Source of the DNA: Nocardioidaceae bacterium
GTDB taxonomy: Bacteria; Actinomycetota; Actinomycetes; Propionibacteriales; Nocardioidaceae
Assembly: GCA_009780515.1 (NCBI GenBank)
Contig: WQZX01000002.1
Span: 42,745-106,744, forward strand
Length of the DNA stretch: 64,000 nucleotides
Direction: 5' to 3'
Below, in pieces: positions 30,063 to 37,916 of the stretch. Each line of letters begins with the position of its first letter. Position 1 is the first letter of the stretch. The notes beneath the pieces are model-generated. The model was not told the DNA's origin. It made no database searches and saw only the letters and a program-made list of their open reading frames with translations. The translations under genes and the position numbers were made by a program.

Positions 30063-31067
30063 TCAGCGCTCCCCCGACCGGGTGGCGGCGACCAGGGTCG
30101 CGGCGACACCGACCAGCGCGACGACGGCCGCGGGCACCACGCCCAGCACCCCCACTGCCGCGAGTACGACGCCCGCCGCCGCGAACGCCCCTCCGAGCCA
30201 CCGCGCGCTCGCGGCACCCCGGCGAGCCTGTCGCGCCAGCCCGAACGCCTCGGCCAGCCGACCGGCATCGAGGTCCGCCACGAGCACTCCCGCACCGGAG
30301 GTCGCGACGGTCAGGGCGAGGTCGGCCGCCGCGAGCAGACCGGCGTTGCCCTCGGCACGCGCCGCGACCGCGACCACGTGGCCAGACTCCTGCCGTTCGC
30401 GCACCAGCCGCTCGCGCTTCTCGGGCAGATCGGCCGACAGCCACTGCTCGATGCCGGCGCGCCCGGCGAGGTCCTCGGTGTTGCGGGCGTTGTCGTCGCT
30501 CAGCAGCACGAGGTCCAGGCCGAGGTCGCGCAGCCGGCGTACGGATCCGGCGGCGTCCTTGCGCACCTCGTCGCCGACGGTCAGGTAGCCGAACGGTCGG
30601 TGGTCGACCTCGACACCGACGGTCACCCCGAGGCCCTCGCGCTCGTCCATGCCCAGCCAGCCCGGACGACCCACCCGGACGGGGTGGCGGTCGACGCTGC
30701 CGCCGATGCCGCTGCCCGGCACCTCCTCGACGCGGGAGAGCCTGCCGGGGGCGGCGAGACGCGCTATCGCACGCCCGACCGGGTGGTCGCTGGCGTGCTC
30801 GAGCGCGGCCGCGAACCATCGCAGGTTGCGGTCGTCGTCGGCCTGCAGCGGGTCGATCGAGGTCACCACGAGCTCCCCCGTCGTGACCGTGCCCCACCGG
30901 TCGAGGAAGACCAGGTCGACGCGTCGGGCGGCGACCATCGCGCCAGGACCGCCGAACACGATGCCGGCCGCCCTCGCGCGCCGGACCGCGGCCCACCGGG
31001 CGACGGGGAGCATCGCGACCAGCTCGGGCACGAGCGCGACGAGCAGGGCCGCGAGCTGCCCGCTCAC
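30063..31067 (-). CDS. Truncated, degenerate P-type ATPase-like protein (HAD P/N domains)
   Basis: 334 aa. The protein resembles only the cytosolic P and N domains of heavy-metal P1B ATPases plus two C-terminal membrane helices. The phosphorylation loop reads FLDRWGTVTTG (Asp56 kept, but Lys-Thr of DKTGT are Arg-Trp). HPVGRAI and GSGIGGSV of the N domain are kept, while the GDGxND hinge is replaced by ARAEGNAG. The actuator domain and most transmembrane helices are absent. Ion pumping is therefore very unlikely. It overlaps the PucR-type regulator stop by 4 bp (GTGA), so the two are coupled; a sensor or scaffold role is conceivable. Confidence 0.68.
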   Translation of the reverse strand: MSGQLAALLVALVPELVAMLPVARWAAVRRARAAGIVFGGPGAMVAARRVDLVFLDRWGTVTTGELVVTSIDPLQADDDRNLRWFAAALEHASDHPVGRAIARLAAPGRLSRVEEVPGSGIGGSVDRHPVRVGRPGWLGMDEREGLGVTVGVEVDHRPFGYLTVGDEVRKDAAGSVRRLRDLGLDLVLLSDDNARNTEDLAGRAGIEQWLSADLPEKRERLVRERQESGHVVAVAARAEGNAGLLAAADLALTVATSGAGVLVADLDAGRLAEAFGLARQARRGAASARWLGGAFAAAGVVLAAVGVLGVVPAAVVALVGVAATLVAATRSGER

Positions 31068-32344
31068 CTGGTCAGCTCCTGGTAGCGCCTGAAGTCGCTC
31101 TGGTCGCCGGCGACCCAGAGCGGCACGCTGGCCTTGAGCAGCAACGTGAGCTGGACGACGAACTCGGGGTCGTGCAGCGCCTCGCCGAACAGGTCGTTGA
31201 TCCGCTTCCAGCGGTAGCGGACGGTCTGGGGGTGGACGCCGAGGCGCGCGGCGATCGCCGGCGCGCTGTCGCGCGTCTCGAGCCAGACCAGCAGCGTCTC
31301 GGACAGGATCTCGCGCGAGTTGGGGGTCTCGGCGAAGAGCGGCTGCAGCAGCTCCTGTGCGAGCTGGCGGCGCATCACCGGCTCGGCGTGCAGCCAGATC
31401 TCGGTGCGGTGGCGACGGCAGTGGATGACGGGACGGGCCGGGATGACCTTCGCCCGCACCAGGCCGAGAGCCCGGTTGACCCACCTCCACGCAGCCGCCA
31501 CGTCGCCGGGAGGCACCGGCCAGCAGACGACCACCCGCGCCTCGGGGACGGCGTCGCGGACCTGCTCGGTCACGGTGTCCGCCTGGTCCGCCGGGCAGAT
31601 GACGACCTGACCGGTCGGACGACGCCGGGTGAGCGCGACATCGTCGAGGGCGTCGCGGGCGATCCGCTGGCGCTCGCCGATCTCCACCACCATCACGGTG
31701 AGCTCGTCCGGCACCTCCCACCCCGCGATCGCCGCCTGCTGCTCGACCTCACCCTGCTCGGCACCGCCGAGCAGGCGGTCGACCAGGCGCGCCCGGGCGA
31801 CCCCGGCGTCCTGGTCGCGCGCCTCCGAGCCCGCCTCGAAGCCGAGGTCGACCTGGTGGGTGAGGTGCTCGACGTAGCCCGTCACCGCCTCGTTGATCGC
31901 GTTCAGCGCCGCCGCCGACAGCTCGTTGGCGGCGGCACGCTTGCGCAGCTCGTCCCACACCTCGGTGGTGGCGACGTGCAGCGCCTGGTCGACCACGACC
32001 CGGTCACGCCCCGCCGCCGCGAGCCGGTAGCCGATCCTGCGGTAGTGGTCGTCGATGGCGACGTACGGCGCCTCGCGGCCCATGCTGAGGTCGACGAAGT
32101 GGGCGAGGGCGCTGTGCACGGCCATGAAGACGGTGTGGTCCGACACCTCGGGGCCGGTGTCGTCGGCCAGGATCTCGACGATGGTGCGCGCGACGCGTGC
32201 CGCCACGGCGCGCACCTCGCCCTCGAGGCTCTTGAGCATCCAGACGACCGAGCCGGGCAGCCCGACCGGCTGGTGCATCTGCGTCATCGCGCGCTCTGTC
32301 GCACGGTCCGCTCCTTCGCTCCCACTCCCTGTGGCGTCCGTCAC
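31064..32344 (-). CDS. PucR/CdaR-type transcriptional regulator
   Basis: 426 aa. The C-terminal PucR HTH domain has ETLLVWLETRDSAPAIAARL then GVHPQTVRYRWKRINDLFG (about 345-395); the N-terminal 180 residues are a helical sensing region, and the middle resembles a degenerate GGDEF/CdaR domain. Actinobacterial paralogues of this build are common next to mce operons and lipid genes. GTG start. It is cotranscribed with the ATPase-like gene. A second protein of the same type is encoded at 35262. Confidence 0.88.
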   Translation of the reverse strand: MTDATGSGSEGADRATERAMTQMHQPVGLPGSVVWMLKSLEGEVRAVAARVARTIVEILADDTGPEVSDHTVFMAVHSALAHFVDLSMGREAPYVAIDDHYRRIGYRLAAAGRDRVVVDQALHVATTEVWDELRKRAAANELSAAALNAINEAVTGYVEHLTHQVDLGFEAGSEARDQDAGVARARLVDRLLGGAEQGEVEQQAAIAGWEVPDELTVMVVEIGERQRIARDALDDVALTRRRPTGQVVICPADQADTVTEQVRDAVPEARVVVCWPVPPGDVAAAWRWVNRALGLVRAKVIPARPVIHCRRHRTEIWLHAEPVMRRQLAQELLQPLFAETPNSREILSETLLVWLETRDSAPAIAARLGVHPQTVRYRWKRINDLFGEALHDPEFVVQLTLLLKASVPLWVAGDQSDFRRYQELTR

Positions 32345-32401
32345 AGTCTCACCATGTCTTTACCTTTCTCAAGTGTCGGGCGCCCGCCTGTGCACAACCG
32401 A

Positions 32402-32430
32402 GCCCGCCGCGTGGATCGCACGCGGCGGGC
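32402..32430 (-). terminator. Terminator hairpin of secreted-protein gene
   Basis: A 12-bp perfect stem (32402-32413 with 32419-32430, GCCCGCCGCGTG) with a 5-nt loop lies 16 bp past the stop of the secreted-protein gene. Confidence 0.8.
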
Positions 32431-32445
32431 AGGGGGCGTCGGGCA

Positions 32446-33084
32446 TCAGCTCGTGCGCGGGTTGCTGAGATCGAGCGCGATCGTGTTGCCTCCTCCCGGG
32501 ACCAGTGCGTTGACGAGCCAGGTGTTCAGCCCACAGTTGGCGAAGTCGCCGATCGAGTAGCTGCCGGTCAGCCGGCCACCGCTGAACACGGCGAACGGCT
32601 GGTCCGGCGGATTGGCGATGGTGATCGTCACCGGCTCCTTCGTCCGGCACCGGCTGCCGGTGAAGGTGGGGAACCCGACGACCTTGATGTCGGAGAGGCG
32701 GATGTCGTACTCCGCGGTCGCGGACACGTCGCTGCCGCCGCCGGCCGGGTCGGCCGAAAGGCTGCCGGACACCTGCCCGACCTCCTCGAACGTGACGTCG
32801 GCACTCATCGGGATGAACCCCGCCGCGTCGAAGTCGGTGTGGGCCGCCGGCAGCTCCATCGTGCCGGTGAACGCGCCGGTGGTGGAGTCCAGCGAGGTGG
32901 CGAGGGTGGTGGGCCCGAGCGCGATCGTCGACCCGGTCGTGGCGACGTCGGTGCTGCCCGAGGCGTCGTAGGTGATGTCGAGCTCGGCCGCCGACGCCGG
33001 CCCGCTGGTCACGGCGATCGCCGCCAGCGCGGCGGCTGCCGCCATGCCCGCCCGGACCGTCCGACGGGTGAGTAGTGCTGTCAC
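32446..33084 (-). CDS. Secreted protein of unknown function
   Basis: 212 aa with a signal peptide ending SGPASAAE near residue 33. The mature protein is beta-rich, with one cysteine pair in GSRCRT and FANCGLN. The order CRT, then GGRLTG, then an F-x2-C and a C-terminal ligand-like strand, recurs in the protein at 34080, so the two may be distant paralogues. No enzymatic motif. Its own terminator and the hairpin at 33115 isolate it as a single-gene unit. A role at the cell surface with the Mce system is possible by location only. Confidence 0.72.
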   Translation of the reverse strand: MTALLTRRTVRAGMAAAAALAAIAVTSGPASAAELDITYDASGSTDVATTGSTIALGPTTLATSLDSTTGAFTGTMELPAAHTDFDAAGFIPMSADVTFEEVGQVSGSLSADPAGGGSDVSATAEYDIRLSDIKVVGFPTFTGSRCRTKEPVTITIANPPDQPFAVFSGGRLTGSYSIGDFANCGLNTWLVNALVPGGGNTIALDLSNPRTS

Positions 33085-33114
33085 AGGTGCTCCTTCGGTG
33101 GGATTCAGAGGGGT

Positions 33115-33148
33115 GCCGGGGCGGCGTCAGGGGGTACGCCGCCCCGGC
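33115..33148 (-). terminator. Terminator hairpin between two secreted-protein genes
   Basis: A 13-bp perfect stem (33115-33127 with 33136-33148, GCCGGGGCGGCGT) with an 8-nt loop follows the stop of the gene at 33164. Confidence 0.82.
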
Positions 33149-33163
33149 TGGTGGGGAGAAGCG

Positions 33164-33835
33164 TCAGGAGATGTTGACGGCGCCGTCAGGGACGGAGATG
33201 TTGTAGGTGCCCTTGAACGTCGCGACATCACCCACGGAGACAAACCCGAGGCAGTTCTGGGTGACCGCCGAGACGATGAGGCTGCCATCGCCGGTCTCGT
33301 TCACATCGAGCTGCTGCTTCGCCTCGTCGAAGGACGCGTTGGCCGAGCCGGTGACCTCGAAGTCACAAACTGCCCCGCCGATCATGTCCTGTACGTGTGC
33401 GTCGATGTGGGTGATGTCTCCCTGGACGACGTCGGTCTGCGCCGAGGTGACCGACGGGTCGTCGACCTCGAGCTGCCAGTCACCGTTCTGGGTCACCTGG
33501 AGCGGGGTGCCGAACTGCTCGGAGCACCCGGTCCAGGTCGAGCCGGAGATGGTGGCGGGGTTGTTCCACGGCGGCGACGGCGGCGTGTAGGCACCGCTCA
33601 TCCCGGTGCCGCTGTGCACCTTTCCCGATGCGTCAGCGGACGTACACGTCATCGTGTCCAGCGGGACGGTGAAGGTGATGGCCCCAACTGAGCTTGCTGT
33701 GAAGGAGTGATCCGCAGTGGCGCTGCTGCCTCCGACCGACACGGTGTACGGCGGGGCCGCCTGCGCCATCGCGGGCGCGCACAGCACCATCGCAGACGCG
33801 GCGGCCCCGACGAGCATGGTCTTCTTGAACATCAT
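33164..33835 (-). CDS. Secreted protein of unknown function
   Basis: 223 aa with signal peptide MMFKKTMLVGAAASAMVLCA to about residue 28 (AMAQAAPP). Mature part is beta-rich with cysteines in MTCTSAD, TGCSEQ, AVCDFE and QNCLGF, so two disulfides are likely. An AGGAG site precedes two adjacent ATG codons; the second (33832) has the more usual spacing. A palindrome TTGTCA-N6-TGACAA lies in the divergent promoter region with the gene at 34080. Function unknown. Confidence 0.72.
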   Translation of the reverse strand: MMFKKTMLVGAAASAMVLCAPAMAQAAPPYTVSVGGSSATADHSFTASSVGAITFTVPLDTMTCTSADASGKVHSGTGMSGAYTPPSPPWNNPATISGSTWTGCSEQFGTPLQVTQNGDWQLEVDDPSVTSAQTDVVQGDITHIDAHVQDMIGGAVCDFEVTGSANASFDEAKQQLDVNETGDGSLIVSAVTQNCLGFVSVGDVATFKGTYNISVPDGAVNIS

Positions 33836-33989
33836 GTGGCTCCTGTTCTTCGTGGACGCCTCGTACGTCCTGGGATCTCTTGATCCCTCGACCACACCGT
33901 GGTTGTCGATCGGCCCATCGACAGGAATCCACGAAATCGGGTCCTGGATGTCGCGCCAGCGACATCGAACAGTCCGTCGTTCTGAGGAT

Positions 33990-34007
33990 TTGTCACCTGC
34001 ATGACAA
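33990..34007. promoter_or_regulatory. TTGTCA-N6-TGACAA palindrome in divergent promoter
   Basis: TTGTCACCTGCATGACAA lies in the 244-bp region between two divergent secreted-protein genes. The same half-sites with the same spacer length recur at 35089-35106 ahead of the PucR-type gene. Confidence 0.5.
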
Positions 34008-34079
34008 CGCATCTGCGAACGACTGCCACACAGGAGCCGCGCCGTTGCCGCGCGCTCCCGCCCGTGTGAGCGTCGTTGC

Positions 34080-35066
34080 ATGCGATGGACGAAGGCGCGA
34101 TCGGCGACCCTCACAGTGCTGGCGGTGCTGACCCTGGTGACGCTGAGCTCGGGCAGCAGCCGGGCCGACGACCCGCCCTACCCGGGCCTGCCGCCTACCG
34201 AGGTTCCGCCACCGCCACTGGCGCACAGGAGCTGGGGCGGCACTGCCTTCGGCGCGACCGCCTACGTGCAGCGAGCGCGACAGTGGGTGCGCACACCGCT
34301 CATGACCGCGGCGTTCGACATCAACAGCGGCACGGTGGATCCGAACCCGGACCCCTCCCACTACAACCAGTGCACGGTGCTCAACGCCAACTCCTACCTC
34401 GTCGCGCCAGCCGGGGGGCCGCACAACTACGGTGCGAGCCGGGACATCACCGTGCACACCGTCGCCTTCGGCAGCATCCCGGTCGACGCGACAGTTCAAC
34501 TGGAGCAGGCGCGCGCCGCCGGGCTTCCTGTGCCGATCCGGCTCAGCACGCAGGTATGCTCCAACACCCTCGGAGCCATCGAGGTCCCCGACAACGAGTT
34601 CAAGTTCTCGCTGTTCACCCACGTGACCGCGCTCCAGGTCGACGGTGTGCCGGTCAACCTCGGAGGCGGCTGCCGGACACGGAGCCCCGGGACCGTCGAT
34701 CTGCACGGCAAGGGCTACTACCAGGGCTGGGACGGGACCAAAACTGTGCCGGCACCGGCCACTCCGTACTGGGACAACGGCCACTACAACGTCTCCTCGG
34801 GCGGACTTCTCACCGGCACAGTGGACGTGCCCGCGTTCGCCGGCTGCACCACCGCTGATGGCGACGATCTCTCTCGGTTGTTGACCGCGACGATCTCGGG
34901 CACCGGCTTCCCCCTGCAGGTCATCCAGGGCAGTGCCTTCGCGTGCAGCGTCAACAATCTGCCGCCGAAGCCGGGAGCCTCCACACCGGAGTCCGTGCCC
35001 TGCAACACCAATCCCGCGGTCCTTCCCGCAGGAGGGGCGCCTCCCATTCCACAGAACGGCAACTGA
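34080..35066 (+). CDS. Secreted protein of unknown function
   Basis: 328 aa, signal peptide to about residue 29 (LSSGSSRADD). The mature domain is long and beta-rich, with cysteines in NQCTVLN, TQVCSNTLG, GGCRTRS, AGCTTAD and the C-terminal region. It shares the pattern CRT ... GGLLTG ... F-x2-C ... SGTG with the protein at 32446. It ends in a Pro/Gly/Ala-rich tail (PAGGAPPIPQNGN). A strong terminator follows. Unknown function; its position before the mce regulator suggests a lipid- or wall-related role but this is inference. Confidence 0.72.
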   Translation: MRWTKARSATLTVLAVLTLVTLSSGSSRADDPPYPGLPPTEVPPPPLAHRSWGGTAFGATAYVQRARQWVRTPLMTAAFDINSGTVDPNPDPSHYNQCTVLNANSYLVAPAGGPHNYGASRDITVHTVAFGSIPVDATVQLEQARAAGLPVPIRLSTQVCSNTLGAIEVPDNEFKFSLFTHVTALQVDGVPVNLGGGCRTRSPGTVDLHGKGYYQGWDGTKTVPAPATPYWDNGHYNVSSGGLLTGTVDVPAFAGCTTADGDDLSRLLTATISGTGFPLQVIQGSAFACSVNNLPPKPGASTPESVPCNTNPAVLPAGGAPPIPQNGN

Positions 35067-35077
35067 GCGACACGGAC

Positions 35078-35117
35078 TGGGCCGGGTCTTGTCACGCAGG
35101 TGACAAGACCCGGCCCA
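35078..35117 (+). terminator. 18-bp perfect hairpin terminator
   Basis: TGGGCCGGGTCTTGTCAC (35078-35095) pairs perfectly with 35100-35117 around a GCAG loop. Its centre also contains TTGTCA-N6-TGACAA (35089-35106), identical in half-sites to the palindrome at 33990, so an operator function is an alternative reading. Confidence 0.82.
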
Positions 35118-35261
35118 ATTCAGCACTTCCGACTCCGCACCTCTGGCGTGGCCCGAGGCGGCGCGGTGGGATGGGTCTGTCGCCGCGGACTCGGCCGCTC
35201 CCCCGATCTCCTCGTGACAGCACACATCCACAACGCTGGGGGGAGAGCGGACGGCTCAGCC

Positions 35262-36584
35262 GTGGCCACCAGCAACAACGGGAGCAAGACGCCGGACCAC
35301 CCGGATCGGCGCCACCGGCGCGGACCCATCGTGATTCCGGAGATGCCCAGGCGCAGTGCGTCGATCGCGCTCGGCCGGCTCATCGGCACCGCCGAGGTGC
35401 CGGCCGAGGTCGGTCCGGTGATCAGGCCGGTCGCCCGCCGGCTGATCCCGCAGATCGTCGAGGAGATCCTCCGCGAGGTCGACGCGTACGCACGGGTGGC
35501 GACACCGCAGCGTCGGGAGCTGATCCACGTCGCCGTCCAGCAGGCGGTCGACCTGTTCATCGATGCGATCGAGCACGTGCCGGCGTCCCCCGAGTCGGTG
35601 CACGCACTGTTCGTCTCGATGGGGCGGGGCGAGGCGTTCGCCGACCAGAGCCTCGACGGCTTCCGTGCCGCGCTCGAGATCGCCAGCCACCGGGTCACCC
35701 AGGCGCTCGTCCACCCGGCCCGAGCGGCGCTCGACACCGCGCTGGGCGACCGCGCCACGAGCGACCGGTCTCGGGTCGAGCCCCTCCTGCGCGGCGGCGT
35801 GCTCACCTACATGGCGCTGCTGGCGAGCGACGTCACCCGCGGCTACGAGCAGGGCGTCCGAGAGCGCCAGGAGGACCCCGACTGGCTGCGGCGGCAGCTC
35901 TTCGCCCACCTCGTCTCCGGCACCTCGCCCGAGCGCACCGCCGACCTGTGCGGCCGACTCGGCCGGCCGCTACCCGCCGCGCTCGTCGTCTGCGCGGTCG
36001 ACACCGCCGGCGAGCGCGGATGTGGCCTGCCGCCGGACGCGCTGTGCCGCAACGACGCCGGGCGTACCACCGTCCTCGCCGCGCCCGACGAGGCGGGGCC
36101 GGTCTGCACGGCGCTGAGCGGCTGGCCGCGCAACGGCCCGGTCGTGGTGACGGCGGCGGTCCCGCCCGCCGACGTACCGGCCGCGGTGACGTGGGCTGCA
36201 CGTGCGAGCGAGCTCGCGGGCTCCGGCGTGCTCCCCCGGCCCGACGTGCTGCGCTGCGCCGACCACCACGTCGCGCTGCTGCTCCACGCCGACCCGACCC
36301 TGTCGCGGTGGGAGGCGACCGAGGCGCTCGCCCCTCTGGTCGGCTGCCCGCCAGACTACCGGCGCGCCCTCTGCCGCACGCTCGACGCCTGGCTGCGCAC
36401 CGGCGAGGACGCCAAGCGGCTGGCCGAGCGGCTCGGCAGCCACGAGCACACCGTCCGCAACCACAAGCAGCGGCTGACCGAGCTCTTCGGCAGGCGCCTC
36501 GACGACCCCGAGTTCACCACGCTCCTGCTCTTCGCGCTCAGCGTGGAGGACCGGATGACCGCCGTCTGCACATCGATGTGTTGA
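35262..36584 (+). CDS. PucR/CdaR-type regulator preceding the mce operon
   Basis: 440 aa if started at GTG 35262; GTG 35215 and ATG 35344 are in frame and no site is decisive. The C-terminal HTH reads LDAWLRTGEDAKRLAERL then GSHEHTVRNHKQRLTELFG, close in build to the protein at 31064. The N-terminal region (RLIPQIVEEILREVDAYA) is helical. It lies 126 bp upstream of the mce operon on the same strand and is the likely local regulator. Confidence 0.82.
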   Translation: MATSNNGSKTPDHPDRRHRRGPIVIPEMPRRSASIALGRLIGTAEVPAEVGPVIRPVARRLIPQIVEEILREVDAYARVATPQRRELIHVAVQQAVDLFIDAIEHVPASPESVHALFVSMGRGEAFADQSLDGFRAALEIASHRVTQALVHPARAALDTALGDRATSDRSRVEPLLRGGVLTYMALLASDVTRGYEQGVRERQEDPDWLRRQLFAHLVSGTSPERTADLCGRLGRPLPAALVVCAVDTAGERGCGLPPDALCRNDAGRTTVLAAPDEAGPVCTALSGWPRNGPVVVTAAVPPADVPAAVTWAARASELAGSGVLPRPDVLRCADHHVALLLHADPTLSRWEATEALAPLVGCPPDYRRALCRTLDAWLRTGEDAKRLAERLGSHEHTVRNHKQRLTELFGRRLDDPEFTTLLLFALSVEDRMTAVCTSMC

Positions 36585-36710
36585 TCCAAATCTTATGAGT
36601 GCTGTCACAACATATTGGGCCATTTCAGTATGGGCATCTTCGAGGTCTGTTCTCGCCGCCCCTGCGCACGTTGAGTGCTGCCCAACCGCTCCGACAGGAA
36701 GGCACCGACC

Positions 36711-37916
36711 ATGACCGCCCGACGCACGACTCCGCCACGACGTCGTCGGCGACGCGCAGTGATCGCCGGCGCCGTCGTCGCCACCGTGACTGCGGCGGGC
36801 ACCGCGACTGCTGCGACCATCGGCCACGGCGCATCCCCCGCGCCCCGCCCGACAGCGTCCGCGACGGTGCCCGCCGCCCCTCCGCCCGCGCCCGTGATCC
36901 AGCCGGCCGCGGCCCTCGACCACCGCGGCCCGGTCGGCCCGGTCGCTGGCTACACGGGATCGCTCATGTCCGCGCCGGCACCGTCGCTCGCGGCGTACCA
37001 GCGGGCGGCGACCGTCATCGACGCCGCCGCGCGATGCCGGCTCGACTGGCCGACCCTGGCCGCGGTCGCGCGGGTCGAGTCCGATCACGGCCGCGGCGAG
37101 CACCTCGGTCACCGGGTGACCCCCGCCGGCGTCAGCGTGCCGCCGATCTTCGGGGCCGAGCTCGACGGGCGCCACCACCGTGGCGCCGTGTCCGACACGG
37201 ACCGCGGCCGCATCGACCACGACCGGCGATGGGACCGGCCCGTGGGCCCGCTGGGCCTGCTTCCCTCGACCTGGGCAGACGTCGCGGTCGATGCCGACGG
37301 CGACGGCGTTCGCAACCCGCAGGACGTCGACGACGCCTCGCTCGCGGCCGCCGTGGTTCTCTGCGCGCCCGGCCACGACCTGTCACGAGGCGCCGCCCTG
37401 CGACAGGCGCTCGGCCACTACGACACCGGTCGCGGGTTCGCCGCCGCCGTCCTCGCCGTCCGCCACCGGTACGTCGACGAGCTCGCCGCCGTCCCGCTCA
37501 CTCCCGGCAGCCCGCTGGTGCTGCCCGCGGTCGCCCCACCGGGCCCCGCCGAGGCCGCGGCGGTCGCCCAGGTCCGCACCGCCCTGGCCCACGTGCACGC
37601 GGCGGCACACGTCCACCACCAGCACGTCGCTCCCCCGGATCCGGCCCAGCCACCGTCGGGCGGCGACCCTGCCTCGCCCGACGAACCGCCGCCGAGCGCC
37701 TCGCCTTCGCCCTCGCCCTCGCCCGGCCAGTGCGCGAGCCAGCCCGGTCAGCCCACCGACGTACCGACGACGGGCGCGCCGGCCGATCAGCAGACCACCA
37801 GCACCGACCCGTCGACCGACGGCTCCACCGACCCGACCGACGCGCCGACGGATGCGCCGACCACCCCCGACCAGCCATCACCAACCGAGGAGGCCACCGA
37901 TGGGCGGCAGTGTTGA
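36711..37916 (+). CDS. Transglycosylase-like secreted protein, first gene of the mce operon
   Basis: 401 aa. A basic N-terminus and transmembrane or signal helix (RRAVIAGAVVATVTAAGTAT) precede a lytic-transglycosylase-like domain at about 95-260, with LDWPTLAAVARVESDHGRGE (the catalytic glutamate context), GPLGLLPSTWADVAVDADGDG and ALGHYDTGRGFAAAVLAVRHRY. A long Pro/Thr/Ser-rich tail follows. It should act on peptidoglycan outside the membrane. An AGGAAGG site supports ATG 36711. Its last 17 bp overlap the start of the MceG fusion gene, so it is translationally coupled to lipid import. Confidence 0.82.
   Translation: MTARRTTPPRRRRRRAVIAGAVVATVTAAGTATAATIGHGASPAPRPTASATVPAAPPPAPVIQPAAALDHRGPVGPVAGYTGSLMSAPAPSLAAYQRAATVIDAAARCRLDWPTLAAVARVESDHGRGEHLGHRVTPAGVSVPPIFGAELDGRHHRGAVSDTDRGRIDHDRRWDRPVGPLGLLPSTWADVAVDADGDGVRNPQDVDDASLAAAVVLCAPGHDLSRGAALRQALGHYDTGRGFAAAVLAVRHRYVDELAAVPLTPGSPLVLPAVAPPGPAEAAAVAQVRTALAHVHAAAHVHHQHVAPPDPAQPPSGGDPASPDEPPPSASPSPSPSPGQCASQPGQPTDVPTTGAPADQQTTSTDPSTDGSTDPTDAPTDAPTTPDQPSPTEEATDGRQC

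Noticed and set aside
33993..35231. A 412-codon minus-strand frame opposite the secreted-protein gene at 34080
   Set aside because: No signal peptide, domain or ribosome site, while the plus strand has a clear signal peptide and cysteine pattern.
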